Shown piece after piece: positions 53,462-64,000 of a DNA stretch of 64,000 bases; position 1 is the stretch's first letter; the number at the start of each line of letters is the position of its first letter. The DNA is from Pseudooceanicola antarcticus (GTDB lineage: Bacteria > Pseudomonadota > Alphaproteobacteria > Rhodobacterales > Rhodobacteraceae). The DNA lies in assembly GCF_900215355.1 (NCBI RefSeq), contig NZ_OBEA01000007.1, positions 186,001 to 250,000 of the forward strand. Direction: 5' to 3'. The notes under the pieces were generated by a model that saw nothing but the letters and a program-made list of their open reading frames with translations, made no database searches and was not told the DNA's origin. A program made the translations under genes and the position numbers.

Positions 53462-54802
53462 ATGAACAATAAATTGACCCGTCGCGGGCTGCTGAAGACC
53501 GGTGCCGTTGGTGGTGCCGGCCTTGCGCTGCCTACCATCTTCACCTCGGGCGCAAGCGCGTTCACCAACGAACCCATGGGCGGCACCGTCACCCTGGGCT
53601 TCAACGTGCCCCAGTCGGGCCCCTATGCGGACGAAGGTGCTGACGAACTGCGCGCCTACCAGCTAGCGGTCGAGCACCTGAACGGCGAAGGCGACGGCGG
53701 CATGCTGAACACCTTCAGCTCCAAGGTGCTGGAAGGGAACGGCATCCTGGGCAAGAAGGTCGAATACGTGACCGGCGACACCCAGACCAAGTCGGACGCG
53801 GCCCGTGCCTCGGCCAAGTCGATGATCGAGAAGGACGGCGCGGTGATGATCACCGGCGGCTCCTCCTCGGGCGTTGCCGTGGCCGTGCAGGGTCTGTGCC
53901 AGGAAGCGGGCGTGATCTTCATGGCCGGCCTGACCCACTCCAACGACACCACCGGCAAGGACAAGAAGGCCAATGGCTTCCGCCATTTCTTCAACGCCTA
54001 CATGTCCGGTGCGGCGCTGGCGCCGGTGCTGACCAAGATGTACGGCACCGACCGCAAGGCCTATCACCTGACCGCCGACTACACCTGGGGCTGGACCCAG
54101 GAAGAGTCGATTGTCGCCGCCACCGAGGCCCTCGGCTGGGAGACCGTCAACACGGTCAAGACGCCGCTGGCCGCGACCGACTTCAGCTCCTACATCACGC
54201 CGATCCTGCAGACCGACGCCGATGTGCTGGTGCTGAACCACTACGGCGGCAACATGGTCAACTCGCTGACCAACGCGGTTCAGTTCGGCCTGCGCGACAA
54301 GATCGTCAACGGCAAGAACTTCGAGATCGTCGTGCCGCTCTACTCGCGTCTGATGGCACGTGGTGCCGGTGAGAACGTGAAGGGCATCTTCGGCTCCACC
54401 AACTGGCACTGGTCGCTGCAGGACGAGGGCTCCAAGGCCTTCGTGAAGTCCTTCGGCACCAAGTACGGCTTCCCGCCGTCCCAGGCCGCGCACACCTGCT
54501 ACGTGCAGACCCTGCTCTATGCAGATGCCGTGGCCCGCGCCGGTTCGTTCAACCCCTGCGCAGTCGGCGAGGCCCTGGAAGGCTTCGAGTTCGACGGCAT
54601 GGGCAACGGCAAGACGCTCTACCGCGCCGAAGACCACCAGTGCTTCAAGGACGTTCTCGTGGTGAAGGGTAAGGACAACCCCACCTCCGAGTTCGACCTT
54701 CTGGAGGTGGTGGAAGTCACCCCGGTCGAGCAGGTCACCTATGCGCCCGATCACCCGATGTTCGCGGGCGGCGCACTGGGTTCCTGCAACCCGGGCGCCT
54801 GA
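53462..54802 (+). CDS. Tat-exported branched-chain-type ABC binding protein
   Basis: A 446-residue periplasmic protein of the Peripla_BP_6 (LivJ/urea/amide) family. LTRRGLLKTGAVGGAG at residues 5-20 is a good twin-arginine signal, with cleavage near SGASA. The binding fold includes TLGFNVPQSGPYADEGADEL and ITGGSSSGVAVAVQGLCQEA. Six or so Cys residues are present, unusual for this family, and folding before Tat export may relate to this or to a cofactor/metal. GGGAGGA 6 bases before the ATG is a strong start. It heads the LivHMGF operon, followed by acs; the ligand is probably a short carboxylic acid rather than an amino acid, by inference. Confidence 0.92.
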   Translation: MNNKLTRRGLLKTGAVGGAGLALPTIFTSGASAFTNEPMGGTVTLGFNVPQSGPYADEGADELRAYQLAVEHLNGEGDGGMLNTFSSKVLEGNGILGKKVEYVTGDTQTKSDAARASAKSMIEKDGAVMITGGSSSGVAVAVQGLCQEAGVIFMAGLTHSNDTTGKDKKANGFRHFFNAYMSGAALAPVLTKMYGTDRKAYHLTADYTWGWTQEESIVAATEALGWETVNTVKTPLAATDFSSYITPILQTDADVLVLNHYGGNMVNSLTNAVQFGLRDKIVNGKNFEIVVPLYSRLMARGAGENVKGIFGSTNWHWSLQDEGSKAFVKSFGTKYGFPPSQAAHTCYVQTLLYADAVARAGSFNPCAVGEALEGFEFDGMGNGKTLYRAEDHQCFKDVLVVKGKDNPTSEFDLLEVVEVTPVEQVTYAPDHPMFAGGALGSCNPGA

Positions 54803-54844
54803 GCCAGAGGCTGAGGGGCGCCGGGACACACCCTGCCCCGAGGT

Positions 54845-54865
54845 CCGGCGTCCAGGCGACGCCGG
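54845..54865 (+). promoter_or_regulatory. Intercistronic hairpin after binding-protein gene
   Basis: CCGGCGTC / GACGCCGG (8 bp) with a 5-base loop in the 185-base gap before livH. The gap is GC-rich and contains further stems. It probably raises the level of binding-protein message relative to the membrane genes. Confidence 0.5.
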
Positions 54866-54987
54866 GCCGCGTGGCACCCTCGCCCCTCGACCGATCCTCG
54901 GGCCGCGCCATCACGGTGCGGCCCATCCTCAACCCGCAACCTGCCGCAAGAGCAAGGCGGGCCTCCTGACAGATCCAAGGTAGGGCC

Positions 54988-56019
54988 ATGGACGCTATCA
55001 TCCTTCAAATCCTGAACGGGCTGGACAAGGGCAGTGCCTACGCACTGATCGCCCTCGGTCTGACCCTGATCTTCGGCACGCTCGGCGTGGTGAATTTCGC
55101 CCATGGCGCGCTGTTCATGATCGGCGCCTTCTGCGCCGTTTCGCTGAACAAGCTGCTCAATCTCTCGTTCGAGACCGTGGACCCGACCCGGACCGACTTC
55201 CTGGGCAACCCGGCCAAGATCAAGACCCCTTACGTCGAAAGCTGGTTCGGACCCGAGTTCGGCGCGGCGCTGATCGACTGGTCCGTACCACTGGCCATCC
55301 TCTTCTCGATCCCGATCATGATCGCCATCGGCTTCATCATGGAGCGCGGGCTGATCAAGCATTTCTACCGCCGCCCCCATGCCGACCAGATCCTGGTGAC
55401 CTTCGGCCTGGCAATCGTGCTGCAGGAGCTGATCAAGCATTACTACGGGGCCAACCCGATCCAGACGCCGGCACCGGACGCCTTCCGTGGCTCCTTCGAC
55501 TTCGGCGCGATCCTGGGCTTTGATCCCAACACGATCATCTATCCCTACTGGCGCATGATCTACTTCGCCTTCGCGGCGGTGGTCATCGGCGGTGTCTTCG
55601 CCTTCCTGCAGTTCACCACCTTCGGCATGGTGGTCCGCGCCGGCATGGCCGACCGCGAGACCGTGGGACTGCTGGGCATCAACATCGACAAGCGCTTCAC
55701 CATCATGTTCGGCCTCGCCGCCGCGGTCGCGGGCCTTGCGGGGGTGATGTACGCGCCGATCAACTCGCCAAACTATCACATGGGCATGGACTTCCTCGTG
55801 CTCTCGTTCGTGGTGGTCGTGGTGGGCGGCATGGGCTCGCTGCCCGGCGCCGTCGCCGCGGGCTTCCTGCTGGGCATCCTCGAGAGCTTCGCCTCGATGA
55901 ACGAGATCAAATCCATCCTTCCCGGCATCGACCAGATCATCATCTACGTCGCCGCCATCATCATTCTGCTGACCCGTCCGCGTGGCCTCCTGGGCCGCAA
56001 GGGCGTGATGGAGGACTAA
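54988..56019 (+). CDS. Branched-chain-type ABC permease, LivH family
   Basis: A 343-residue inner-membrane permease with the N-terminal block [20 protein letters not shown] and [16 protein letters not shown], and the C-terminal [20 protein letters not shown]. An insertion of about 40 residues (about 55-95, [20 protein letters not shown]) after the second helix is longer than in E. coli LivH and typical of a subgroup in alphaproteobacteria. It is followed by livM after 4 bases. It forms the channel with LivM. Confidence 0.92.
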   Translation: MDAIILQILNGLDKGSAYALIALGLTLIFGTLGVVNFAHGALFMIGAFCAVSLNKLLNLSFETVDPTRTDFLGNPAKIKTPYVESWFGPEFGAALIDWSVPLAILFSIPIMIAIGFIMERGLIKHFYRRPHADQILVTFGLAIVLQELIKHYYGANPIQTPAPDAFRGSFDFGAILGFDPNTIIYPYWRMIYFAFAAVVIGGVFAFLQFTTFGMVVRAGMADRETVGLLGINIDKRFTIMFGLAAAVAGLAGVMYAPINSPNYHMGMDFLVLSFVVVVVGGMGSLPGAVAAGFLLGILESFASMNEIKSILPGIDQIIIYVAAIIILLTRPRGLLGRKGVMED

Positions 56020-56023
56020 ATCC

Positions 56024-57226
56024 ATGCTGGGTCTTAACAAAAAAGACGCAACCCTCCTGGGCGTGGTCGCCGTGCTGGTGATCTTCGCGCCCTTCATCCT
56101 GAACCCCTTCCCCGCCGACAGCGCCATGGCGCAGTTCAACGCGGGCTACCCGGACCTGATGCAGCGCTTCGTGATCTTCGGCATCTTCGCCGTCGGCTTC
56201 AATCTGCTCTTCGGCCTGACGGGCTACCTCTCCTTCGGCCACGCGGCCTTCCTGGGGGTGGGCTCCTACTCCGCCGTCTGGATGTTCAAGCTGCTCAGCA
56301 TGAACGTCATCCCGGCGATCCTGCTGTCGATGGTCATCGCGGGCCTCTTCGCCCTGCTCATCGGCTTCATCTCGCTGCGCCGGACGGGGATCTACTTCTC
56401 GATCCTCACCCTGGCCTTCGCCGAGATGTCCTTCCGCCTGGCCTATTCGGTGCTGACGCCGATCACCAACGGCGAGACCGGCCTGCAGCTGACGCTGGAG
56501 GACCCCCGCATCCTGGGCCAGACCGCGACCGAGAGCGGTGGCATTCCCGTCACCAACCTCTTCGGCCTCGAGATGCGTTCGACCGAGGTGCTGAACCTCG
56601 GCGGCTGGAGCTTCCAGTTCAACAATGGCTACTACATGGCCGGCGCGCTGCTTCTGGTGGCCTTCTACATCTCGATCCGCATCTTCCGCTCGCCCTTCGG
56701 CATGATGCTGCGGGCGGTGAAATCGAACCAGCAGCGGATGAACTACACCGGCCTGAACACCAAGCCCTACACCCTGGCGGCCTTCGTCATCTCGGGCATG
56801 TATGCCGGCCTGGCCGGTGGCCTCATGGCCTCCATGGACCCGCTGGCAGGCGCCGAGCGCATGCAGTGGACCGCCTCCGGCGAGGTCGTCCTGATGACCA
56901 TCCTCGGCGGTGCCGGCACCCTGATCGGCCCGGTCCTGGGCGCGGGCTTCATCAAGTACTTCGAGAACATCTTCTCGAAGATCAACGAGGCCGTGCTGCA
57001 CAGCTGGTTCCACGCCCTGCCCGACGGGCTCGAGAACGCCATCGTCTGGGTGTTCGAGCACTTCGTCGGCTCCGGCTGGCACCTGACCCTGGGCCTGCTG
57101 TTCATGCTGGTCGTGACCTTCCTTCCCGGCGGCCTCGTCGAAGGCGGTCAGCGGCTGGGTCGTCTCTTCGGTCGCAAGAAGGACGCCGAAGAGAAGACCG
57201 CCACCCAATCCACCCCGGCCGAATAG
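56024..57226 (+). CDS. Branched-chain-type ABC permease, LivM family
   Basis: A 400-residue inner-membrane permease. [20 protein letters not shown] at about 55-75, [20 protein letters not shown] at about 122 and [20 protein letters not shown] near 290 are LivM family blocks. The C-terminal tail is charged ([19 protein letters not shown]). It has an insert around 155-205 between helices. Ten bases separate it from the ATPase gene. Confidence 0.92.
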   Translation: MLGLNKKDATLLGVVAVLVIFAPFILNPFPADSAMAQFNAGYPDLMQRFVIFGIFAVGFNLLFGLTGYLSFGHAAFLGVGSYSAVWMFKLLSMNVIPAILLSMVIAGLFALLIGFISLRRTGIYFSILTLAFAEMSFRLAYSVLTPITNGETGLQLTLEDPRILGQTATESGGIPVTNLFGLEMRSTEVLNLGGWSFQFNNGYYMAGALLLVAFYISIRIFRSPFGMMLRAVKSNQQRMNYTGLNTKPYTLAAFVISGMYAGLAGGLMASMDPLAGAERMQWTASGEVVLMTILGGAGTLIGPVLGAGFIKYFENIFSKINEAVLHSWFHALPDGLENAIVWVFEHFVGSGWHLTLGLLFMLVVTFLPGGLVEGGQRLGRLFGRKKDAEEKTATQSTPAE

Positions 57227-57235
57227 GAGGCGACG

Positions 57236-57997
57236 ATGGGAATTCTCGAAGTCAAGAATGTCGGCAAGCGTTTCGGCGGCCTCCAGGCCCTGGGCGATGT
57301 GAACCTCTCGGTGGCCGAGAACTCGGTCCATGCGATCATCGGGCCGAACGGGGCGGGCAAGTCGACGCTGCTCAACTGCCTCGTCGGCAAGCTGATCCCC
57401 GACACCGGCTCGGTCATGTTCGACGGCCAGTCGGTGCTGGGCCGCACCCCCTACGAGATCAACCAGATGGGCATCAGCCGCGTGTTCCAGACGCCCGAGA
57501 TCTTCGCGGATCTGACGGTGATGGAGAACATGATGATCCCCTGTTTCGCCAAGCGCGACGGGGCCTTCAAGCTCAATGGCATCAAGTCGGTGGAAAGCGA
57601 GGCAGAGATCCGCGACCGCGCCGAGGCGATGATGGAGGACATGAACCTGGCCGAGAAGCGGCACATGCACGCGGCCTCGATGTCGCGTGGCGACAAGCGG
57701 CGGCTGGAAATCGCCATGTGCCTGGCCCAGGAACCGCGTCTGCTGCTGCTGGATGAGCCGACCGCGGGCATGGCCCGCGCGGACACCAACAACACCATCG
57801 ACCTGCTGAAGGAGATCAAGCAGAAGCGCGACATCACCATCGTCATCATCGAGCACGACATGCACGTGGTCTTCTCGCTGGCCGAGCGGATCACCGTGCT
57901 GGCCCAGGGCACCCCCCTGGTCGAGGACGTGCCCTCGAAGATCAAGGGCCATCCCAAGGTGCGCGAAGCCTACCTTGGCGAAACGGCTGCGGCCTAA
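57236..57997 (+). CDS. Branched-chain-type ABC ATPase, LivG family
   Basis: A 253-residue ATPase. Walker A is GPNGAGKST (about 38), and ISRVFQTPEIFADLTVMENM carries the Q-loop. The signature reads MSRGDKRRLEIAM (LSGGQ replaced by SRGDK), and Walker B is LLLLDEPTAGM, with the A-loop and C-terminal H in IEHDMHVV. The S-R-G-D signature is a variant seen in urea- and amide-type transporters. GGAGG upstream of the ATG fixes the start. It works with the LivF-type ATPase 18 bases downstream. Confidence 0.92.
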   Translation: MGILEVKNVGKRFGGLQALGDVNLSVAENSVHAIIGPNGAGKSTLLNCLVGKLIPDTGSVMFDGQSVLGRTPYEINQMGISRVFQTPEIFADLTVMENMMIPCFAKRDGAFKLNGIKSVESEAEIRDRAEAMMEDMNLAEKRHMHAASMSRGDKRRLEIAMCLAQEPRLLLLDEPTAGMARADTNNTIDLLKEIKQKRDITIVIIEHDMHVVFSLAERITVLAQGTPLVEDVPSKIKGHPKVREAYLGETAAA

Positions 57998-58015
57998 GGG
58001 CGAGGAGAGACACCA

Positions 58016-58771
58016 ATGAACGTCAAACCCGATTTCTCGAAGGGCAAGAACTACGCCGAAACCGCGCCCGCGTTCCTGTCGGTCTGGAACATGGAGAGCT
58101 ATTACGGCGAGAGCTACATCGTCCAGAACATCTCGTTCAACGTCCACGAGGGCGAGATCCTGGCCCTGCTGGGCCGCAACGGGGCCGGCAAGACCTCGAC
58201 CCTGCGCTCCATCGCCCGGATGAACTCGCCTCAGGTGACCCATGGCGAGATCTGGCTGGATCACCAGCCGCTGCACACCATGTCCAGCTACCAGGCCGCG
58301 CAGGCCGGGATCGGGCTGGTGCCCGAGGACCGCTGCATCATCCCCGGTCTGACCGTGGAAGAGAACCTGCAGCTGGCGCAGATCGCTCCGCCGATCGGCT
58401 GGTCGCTGGACCGTCTCTATGGCCTCTTCCCCCGCCTCGGCGAACGCCGCAAGCAGGAGGGGGTGACCCTTTCGGGGGGCGAGCAGCAGATGCTGTCGAT
58501 TGCCCGCGCCCTGGCGCGCGACATCAAGGTGCTGCTGCTGGATGAACCCTACGAGGGCCTGGCCCCGGTCATCGTCGACGAGATCGAGAAGACCCTGCGG
58601 ATCATCAAGGAGCAGGGGATCACCACGATCCTGGTTGAACAGAACGCGGTGCGTGCGCTGGAACTGGCCGACCGCTCGGTCATCCTGGACACCGGCTCCA
58701 TCGTCTTCGACGGCTCCGCCGCCGAGGTTCTGGGCAACGAGGAGCTGCGCGCCGAGTACCTGGCGATCTGA
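58016..58771 (+). CDS. Branched-chain-type ABC ATPase, LivF family
   Basis: A 251-residue ATPase. Walker A is GRNGAGKTST (about 56), signature LSGGEQQML (about 145) and Walker B LLLDEPYEGLAP (about 168), with QGITTILVEQNAVRALELAD. About 20 residues precede the ABC fold, so the N-terminus is longer than in E. coli LivF. It is the last transporter gene before the 104-base gap to acs. Confidence 0.92.
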   Translation: MNVKPDFSKGKNYAETAPAFLSVWNMESYYGESYIVQNISFNVHEGEILALLGRNGAGKTSTLRSIARMNSPQVTHGEIWLDHQPLHTMSSYQAAQAGIGLVPEDRCIIPGLTVEENLQLAQIAPPIGWSLDRLYGLFPRLGERRKQEGVTLSGGEQQMLSIARALARDIKVLLLDEPYEGLAPVIVDEIEKTLRIIKEQGITTILVEQNAVRALELADRSVILDTGSIVFDGSAAEVLGNEELRAEYLAI

Positions 58772-58794
58772 TCTCCGGGATGCGGAACCGCAAA

Positions 58795-58831
58795 GTCGGC
58801 CGGGCGACCTGCTTGCAGGGCCCCGGCCGAC
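58795..58831 (+). promoter_or_regulatory. Hairpin between the transporter operon and acs
   Basis: GTCGGCCGGG / CCCGGCCGAC (10 bp) with a 17-base loop, 23 bases after the livF stop. No U-run follows, so it may lower but not abolish read-through into acs. Confidence 0.5.
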
Positions 58832-58875
58832 GGACTTATGACTAACGCGTAAGATCACGCGAGGAGGAGCCCGTG

Positions 58876-60828
<1,953 letters not shown>

Positions 60829-60848
60829 GCCATCGCCAGCCACCCATC

Positions 60849-60885
60849 GAAACGGCCCCGGAGCACAGAGCTTCGGGGCCGTTTC
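60849..60885 (+). terminator. Terminator after acs
   Basis: A 12-bp perfect stem GAAACGGCCCCG / CGGGGCCGTTTC with a 13-base loop, 20 bases after the acs stop. The stem itself ends in TTTC. Confidence 0.75.
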
Positions 60886-61023
60886 ACGTTCCGGAGCCCC
60901 CTCACCCGAAGGGGCTTGGTAATGCACGAGAGGCCAAAAAGTTCCAAAAACATTTCTCGGAACATCCATGGGGGGTGCGGGTGTTGTGTGGTCAGGAAAC
61001 GGAAGTCGAAAAGGAGATCCGAC

Positions 61024-61650
61024 ATGACCTCGATCAAGACCCTGATGACCAGCGCCGCCGCTCTTGCCATTGCAGCCACCCCGGTTCTGGCCGACATGAA
61101 CAGCTCCACCTCGGCCGAAGGCGATCTTAAGATCGGCCAGTCGGGTGCCGAAGCACAGGTTGAAGCCGAAAACTCCACCGCCATCGACCTGAACAACGAC
61201 GGCGAGACCATGGGCGAAGAGATCGCCGATGGCGTCGAAGCGACCGGCGAATACATCGAAGACACCGCCACTGACGTTGCCAATGCTGCCGAAGACGGCA
61301 TGCAGGAACTGGAAGAAGGCATCGACGGTGCCATGCCGCAGACCATGACCGCCGGCGCCCTGGTTGGCTTTGAAGTTGCCACCGACGAAGGCGAAGTGAT
61401 CGGCGAAGTCGACAATGTCGTGCTGGTGAACGGCACCGAGATGGCCGTGGTCGGCATCGGTGGCTTCCTGGGCCTGGGCGAACATGACGTTGCCCTGCCG
61501 CTGAGCGATCTGGACAAGGTTGCCGAGGACGACACCACGCTGAAGGCCTCGGGCTACACCAAGGCCCAGCTGGAAGCCATGGCCGAGTTCGATCCGGAAG
61601 CTGCTGACGAAATCAGCGACGACGCTCCGGTGATGCTGGGCAAATCGTAA
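61024..61650 (+). CDS. Exported PRC-barrel domain protein
   Basis: A 208-residue protein. A Sec signal peptide (MTSIKTLMTSAAALAIAATP, cleavage at VLA-D) is followed by an acidic helical region (about 40-105). A PRC-barrel domain follows at about 110-175 (AGALVGFEVATDEGEVIGEV, then DNVVLVNGTEMAVVGIGG). Periplasmic PRC-barrel proteins of this type are common in Rhodobacterales and poorly understood. AAGGAG 7 bases before the ATG sets the start. The frame upstream to 60916 is not needed. Confidence 0.88.
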   Translation: MTSIKTLMTSAAALAIAATPVLADMNSSTSAEGDLKIGQSGAEAQVEAENSTAIDLNNDGETMGEEIADGVEATGEYIEDTATDVANAAEDGMQELEEGIDGAMPQTMTAGALVGFEVATDEGEVIGEVDNVVLVNGTEMAVVGIGGFLGLGEHDVALPLSDLDKVAEDDTTLKASGYTKAQLEAMAEFDPEAADEISDDAPVMLGKS

Positions 61651-61693
61651 GATTGTCCTGACCCGAGGGACCACTCTCCTTGGGTAGACACGG

Positions 61694-61721
61694 AAGCCGC
61701 CCCGTCTTCGGGGCGGCTTTT
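61694..61721 (+). terminator. Rho-independent terminator after PRC-barrel gene
   Basis: AAGCCGCCCCG, loop TCTT, CGGGGCGGCTT, followed by TT. This is the clearest intrinsic terminator in the window. The rest of the gap to accB shows no gene. Confidence 0.85.
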
Positions 61722-61939
61722 GTCGTTGCGGTCCCCTCCATCCACCGTCGATTGCCCGGCGGTCCGGGCGCCAGGCCAGCGCCGTTCGCCCCCTCCTCGG
61801 CCTCCGCCGGCCCTGCCTGCCTTGGCAAGGCTATGCACATGCGATGCGTTCCACGGCTTTTCTCCGCTGCCGACAATCTCTATAGAGGATGCAATCAACG
61901 GCTCCCGGCATGGGACCGGCATATCCGACCGAGGGTACA

Positions 61940-62449
61940 ATGACCGAAAAGACGCATGATGCAGACGTTGCCTTCATCAAGGCCCTGGCAGAACTGCTGC
62001 GCGATAACGATCTGACCGAGCTTGAAGTGAAGCGCGAATATGGCAAGGACGACCAGCTGGACGTCCGGGTGAGCCGCCGGCAGGAGGTCGTGCAGGCGCC
62101 GACCTACAACTACGCCGCACCGGCAGCTCCGGCCTCCGCCGCCGCAGCCCCCGCTGCCGCTCCGGCTCCGGCCGCAGCTGCCGCCCCCGCCGCTTCGGAA
62201 GATCCCGCGGATCACCCCGGCGCCGTGACCTCGCCCATGGTGGGCACGGTCTACCTGCAGCCCGAACCCACCGCCCCCGCCTTCGTCAAGGTTGGCGACA
62301 AGGTCTCGGAAGGGGACACGCTGCTCATCGTCGAGGCGATGAAGACCATGAACCATATTCCGGCTCCGAAATCGGGGACCGTGAAGCGCATCCTGGTCGA
62401 GGACAAGGCCGCCGTCGAATACGGCTCTCCCCTGATGATCATCGAGTGA
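61940..62449 (+). CDS. accB: Biotin carboxyl carrier protein of acetyl-CoA carboxylase
   Basis: A 169-residue protein. The N-terminal helices ([20 protein letters not shown]) are followed by an Ala/Pro-rich flexible linker (about 60-95) and the biotinyl domain, with the modified Lys in [10 protein letters not shown] (about 134). It carries biotin between the biotin carboxylase and carboxyltransferase during malonyl-CoA synthesis. GAGGG 5 bases before the ATG at 61940. Seven bases separate it from accC. Confidence 0.96.
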   Translation: MTEKTHDADVAFIKALAELLRDNDLTELEVKREYGKDDQLDVRVSRRQEVVQAPTYNYAAPAAPASAAAAPAAAPAPAAAAAPAASEDPADHPGAVTSPMVGTVYLQPEPTAPAFVKVGDKVSEGDTLLIVEAMKTMNHIPAPKSGTVKRILVEDKAAVEYGSPLMIIE

Positions 62450-62456
62450 GGGCGCC

Positions 62457-63809
62457 ATGTTTGACAAGATCCTGGTAGCCAACCGCGGCGAGATCGCGCT
62501 GCGCGTCATCCGCGCCGCGCGCGAGATGGGCATCAAGTCCGTCGCCGTGCACTCCACCGCCGACGCCGATGCAATGCACGTGCGCATGGCGGATGAAAGC
62601 GTCTGCATCGGACCGCCCTCGGGCACCGAGAGCTACCTTTCCATCCCCGCCATCATCGCCGCCTGCGAAGTCACCGGCGCCCAGGCGATCCATCCGGGCT
62701 ACGGTTTCCTGTCGGAAAACGCGGGCTTCGTGCAGATCGTCGAGGACCACGGCATCACCTTCATCGGCCCCCGCGCCGAGCACATCCGGGTGATGGGCGA
62801 CAAGATCACCGCCAAGGACACCATGAAGAAGCTCGGCGTGCCCTGCGTGCCCGGCTCCGACGGCGGCGTGCCCACCCTCGAGGCGGCCCAGAAGCTGGGC
62901 GCCGAGATGGGCTACCCGGTGATCATCAAGGCGACCGCCGGTGGCGGTGGCCGCGGCATGAAGGTCGCCCAGACCGTCAAGGACATGGAGAACGCCTTCT
63001 ATTCCGCGCGCTCCGAGGCCAAGGCCGCCTTCGGCAACGATGAAGTCTACATCGAGAAGTACCTGACCACCCCGCGCCACATCGAGATCCAGGTCTTCGG
63101 TGACGGCAAGGGCAAGGCGGTTCACCTGGGCGAACGGGACTGCTCGCTGCAGCGCCGTCACCAGAAGGTCTTTGAAGAGGCCCCCGGCCCCTGCATCACC
63201 GAGGAAGAGCGCGCCCGTATCGGCAAGATCTGCGCCGACGCCGTCGCCGCGATCAACTACGCCGGTGCCGGCACCATCGAGTTCCTCTACGAGCAGGGCG
63301 AGTTCTACTTCATCGAGATGAACACCCGCCTGCAGGTGGAGCACCCGGTGACCGAGGCCATCTTCGGTGTCGACCTTGTGCGCGAACAGATCCGTGTCGC
63401 CGAAGGGCTGCCGCTGTCGTTCGAGCAGGAAGACCTGCAGATCAACGGCCACGCCATCGAGGTCCGCATCAACGCCGAGACCGTGCCGGGCTTCGCCCCG
63501 CGCCCCGGCAAGATCACCGCCTTCCACGCCCCCGGCGGGCTGGGTGTGCGGATGGATTCGGCGCTCTATGACGGCTATTCGATCCCGCCCTACTACGACA
63601 GCCTGATCGGCAAGCTGATCGTGCATGGCCGCGACCGGCGCGAGGCCCTGGCCCGCCTCGACCGCGCCCTGGGCGAGCTGATCGTCGACGGGGTAGAGAA
63701 CACCACTCCGCTCTTCGAGATGCTGCTCGGTGAAGAGGATATCATCACCGGCAACTACAACATCCACTGGCTGGAGCATTGGCTGGAAGAGACCTTCCCC
63801 AAGGCCTGA
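62457..63809 (+). CDS. accC: Biotin carboxylase subunit of acetyl-CoA carboxylase
   Basis: A 450-residue ATP-grasp enzyme that carboxylates the biotin on AccB. The start [20 protein letters not shown], the glycine loop [14 protein letters not shown] (about 160), [15 protein letters not shown] and the catalytic [16 protein letters not shown] (about 285) are complete. Its length is typical of bacterial AccC, without fusion. It is in an operon with accB. Confidence 0.97.
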   Translation: MFDKILVANRGEIALRVIRAAREMGIKSVAVHSTADADAMHVRMADESVCIGPPSGTESYLSIPAIIAACEVTGAQAIHPGYGFLSENAGFVQIVEDHGITFIGPRAEHIRVMGDKITAKDTMKKLGVPCVPGSDGGVPTLEAAQKLGAEMGYPVIIKATAGGGGRGMKVAQTVKDMENAFYSARSEAKAAFGNDEVYIEKYLTTPRHIEIQVFGDGKGKAVHLGERDCSLQRRHQKVFEEAPGPCITEEERARIGKICADAVAAINYAGAGTIEFLYEQGEFYFIEMNTRLQVEHPVTEAIFGVDLVREQIRVAEGLPLSFEQEDLQINGHAIEVRINAETVPGFAPRPGKITAFHAPGGLGVRMDSALYDGYSIPPYYDSLIGKLIVHGRDRREALARLDRALGELIVDGVENTTPLFEMLLGEEDIITGNYNIHWLEHWLEETFPKA

Positions 63810-63827
63810 TCGCCAGTTGCACAGATC

Positions 63828-63854
63828 GGGCGGGGCCGCATGGCGGCCCTGCCC
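63828..63854 (+). terminator. Terminator-like hairpin after accC
   Basis: GGGCGGGGCCG pairs with CGGCCCTGCCC (one G-T pair), 18 bases after the accC stop. No U-run follows. Confidence 0.5.
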
Positions 63855-63994
63855 GCACCGGCCGCGGTTGCGCCGAAACCCGATCTTCACCCCTTTTGTG
63901 ACAGGCTGGCTCTGGCCCGCCCCTTGCAAGCCCGTCCGGGCTGCGGAAAACTGCGCTTTCACGCCAGCCCCGTTCCCGGCACCGAAGGATAGGT

Positions 63995-64000
63995 ATGAAA
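63995..64000 (+). CDS. Probable start of a gene cut by the window end
   Basis: ATGAAA at 63995, preceded by GAAGGATAGGT, a plausible ribosome site. Only two codons are visible, so the product cannot be named. The hairpin after accC suggests it is a separate unit. Confidence 0.4.

Noticed and set aside
60936-60985. GGAAC-type general-stress (EcfG) promoter before the PRC-barrel gene
   Set aside because: GGAAC is present at 60959-60963, but the matching CGTT box at 16-17 bases is not; the nearest is TGTT at 18 bases.

Overview
The window looks like a stretch of chromosome from a GC-rich alphaproteobacterium of the Rhodobacterales (Roseobacter/Paracoccus group). The basis is high GC, long genes in tightly packed operons with ATGA and TGATG stop-start overlaps, a GapR (DUF2312) homologue, a short-chain fatty acyl-CoA type XRE regulator, a solute-symporter/histidine-kinase fusion, and the general gene style. 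No rRNA, CRISPR array or insertion sequence was seen. The species cannot be named from the sequence alone.

Region 1 (1-14.4 kb) holds two opposed operons around a sulfurtransferase. The minus-strand operon encodes an oligopeptide-type ABC importer (binding protein, two permeases), a second binding-protein-like gene without a signal peptide, a VOC protein and a P-loop protein cut by the window edge. The plus-strand operon encodes the double ATPase, a hydantoin/Asp-Glu racemase, a cyclic amidohydrolase, a DapA-like lyase, an SDR protein, a MalY/PatB C-S lyase and a GntR/FCD regulator. Two TGATATATCA palindromes in front of the two transcription units are candidate operators for that regulator. 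Together the genes suggest uptake and breakdown of a cyclic ureide-like, probably sulfur-containing, compound. A GFA-family protein and a large autotransporter follow (14.7-18.5 kb).

Region 2 (18.7-33.05 kb) is a second catabolic locus: two sulfatases without signal peptides, a GH3 glycosidase of the N-acetylhexosaminidase type, an oligopeptide-type ABC importer with a permease-ATPase fusion, a LysR regulator, a SulP anion transporter and a formylglycine-generating enzyme to mature the sulfatases. The best reading is import of a sulfated (amino)sugar compound followed by desulfation and hydrolysis in the cytoplasm. The element GACGCATCACT-N11-TTGCA lies upstream of both the first sulfatase and the binding-protein gene.

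Region 3 (about 33.39-41.43 kb) is a small integrative element inserted in the 3' half of a tRNA-Thr gene. A 39-bp exact copy of the tRNA 3' half marks the left end and the intact tRNA the right end. It carries a tyrosine integrase, a small HTH protein, a Rep_trans-type replication initiator, small unknown genes, an AT-rich membrane protein and a cysteine-rich secreted or membrane protein whose reading frame is broken at a run of nine C. A truncated second integrase lies just outside the left end, so the site has probably been used more than once.

Region 4 (41.5-64 kb) is core-like. It holds an iron-type ABC permease, an unknown protein, gapR, a FliM/FliN-domain protein with an acidic repeat tail, a CbrA/CrbS-like sensor kinase with a small membrane partner and a receiver protein, a LysE exporter, an ScfR-type regulator, a Tat-exported branched-chain-type ABC importer operon followed by acs (acetyl-CoA synthetase), a PRC-barrel protein, and accB-accC. 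The regulator, importer, acs and kinase genes together suggest a short-chain organic acid uptake and activation module.
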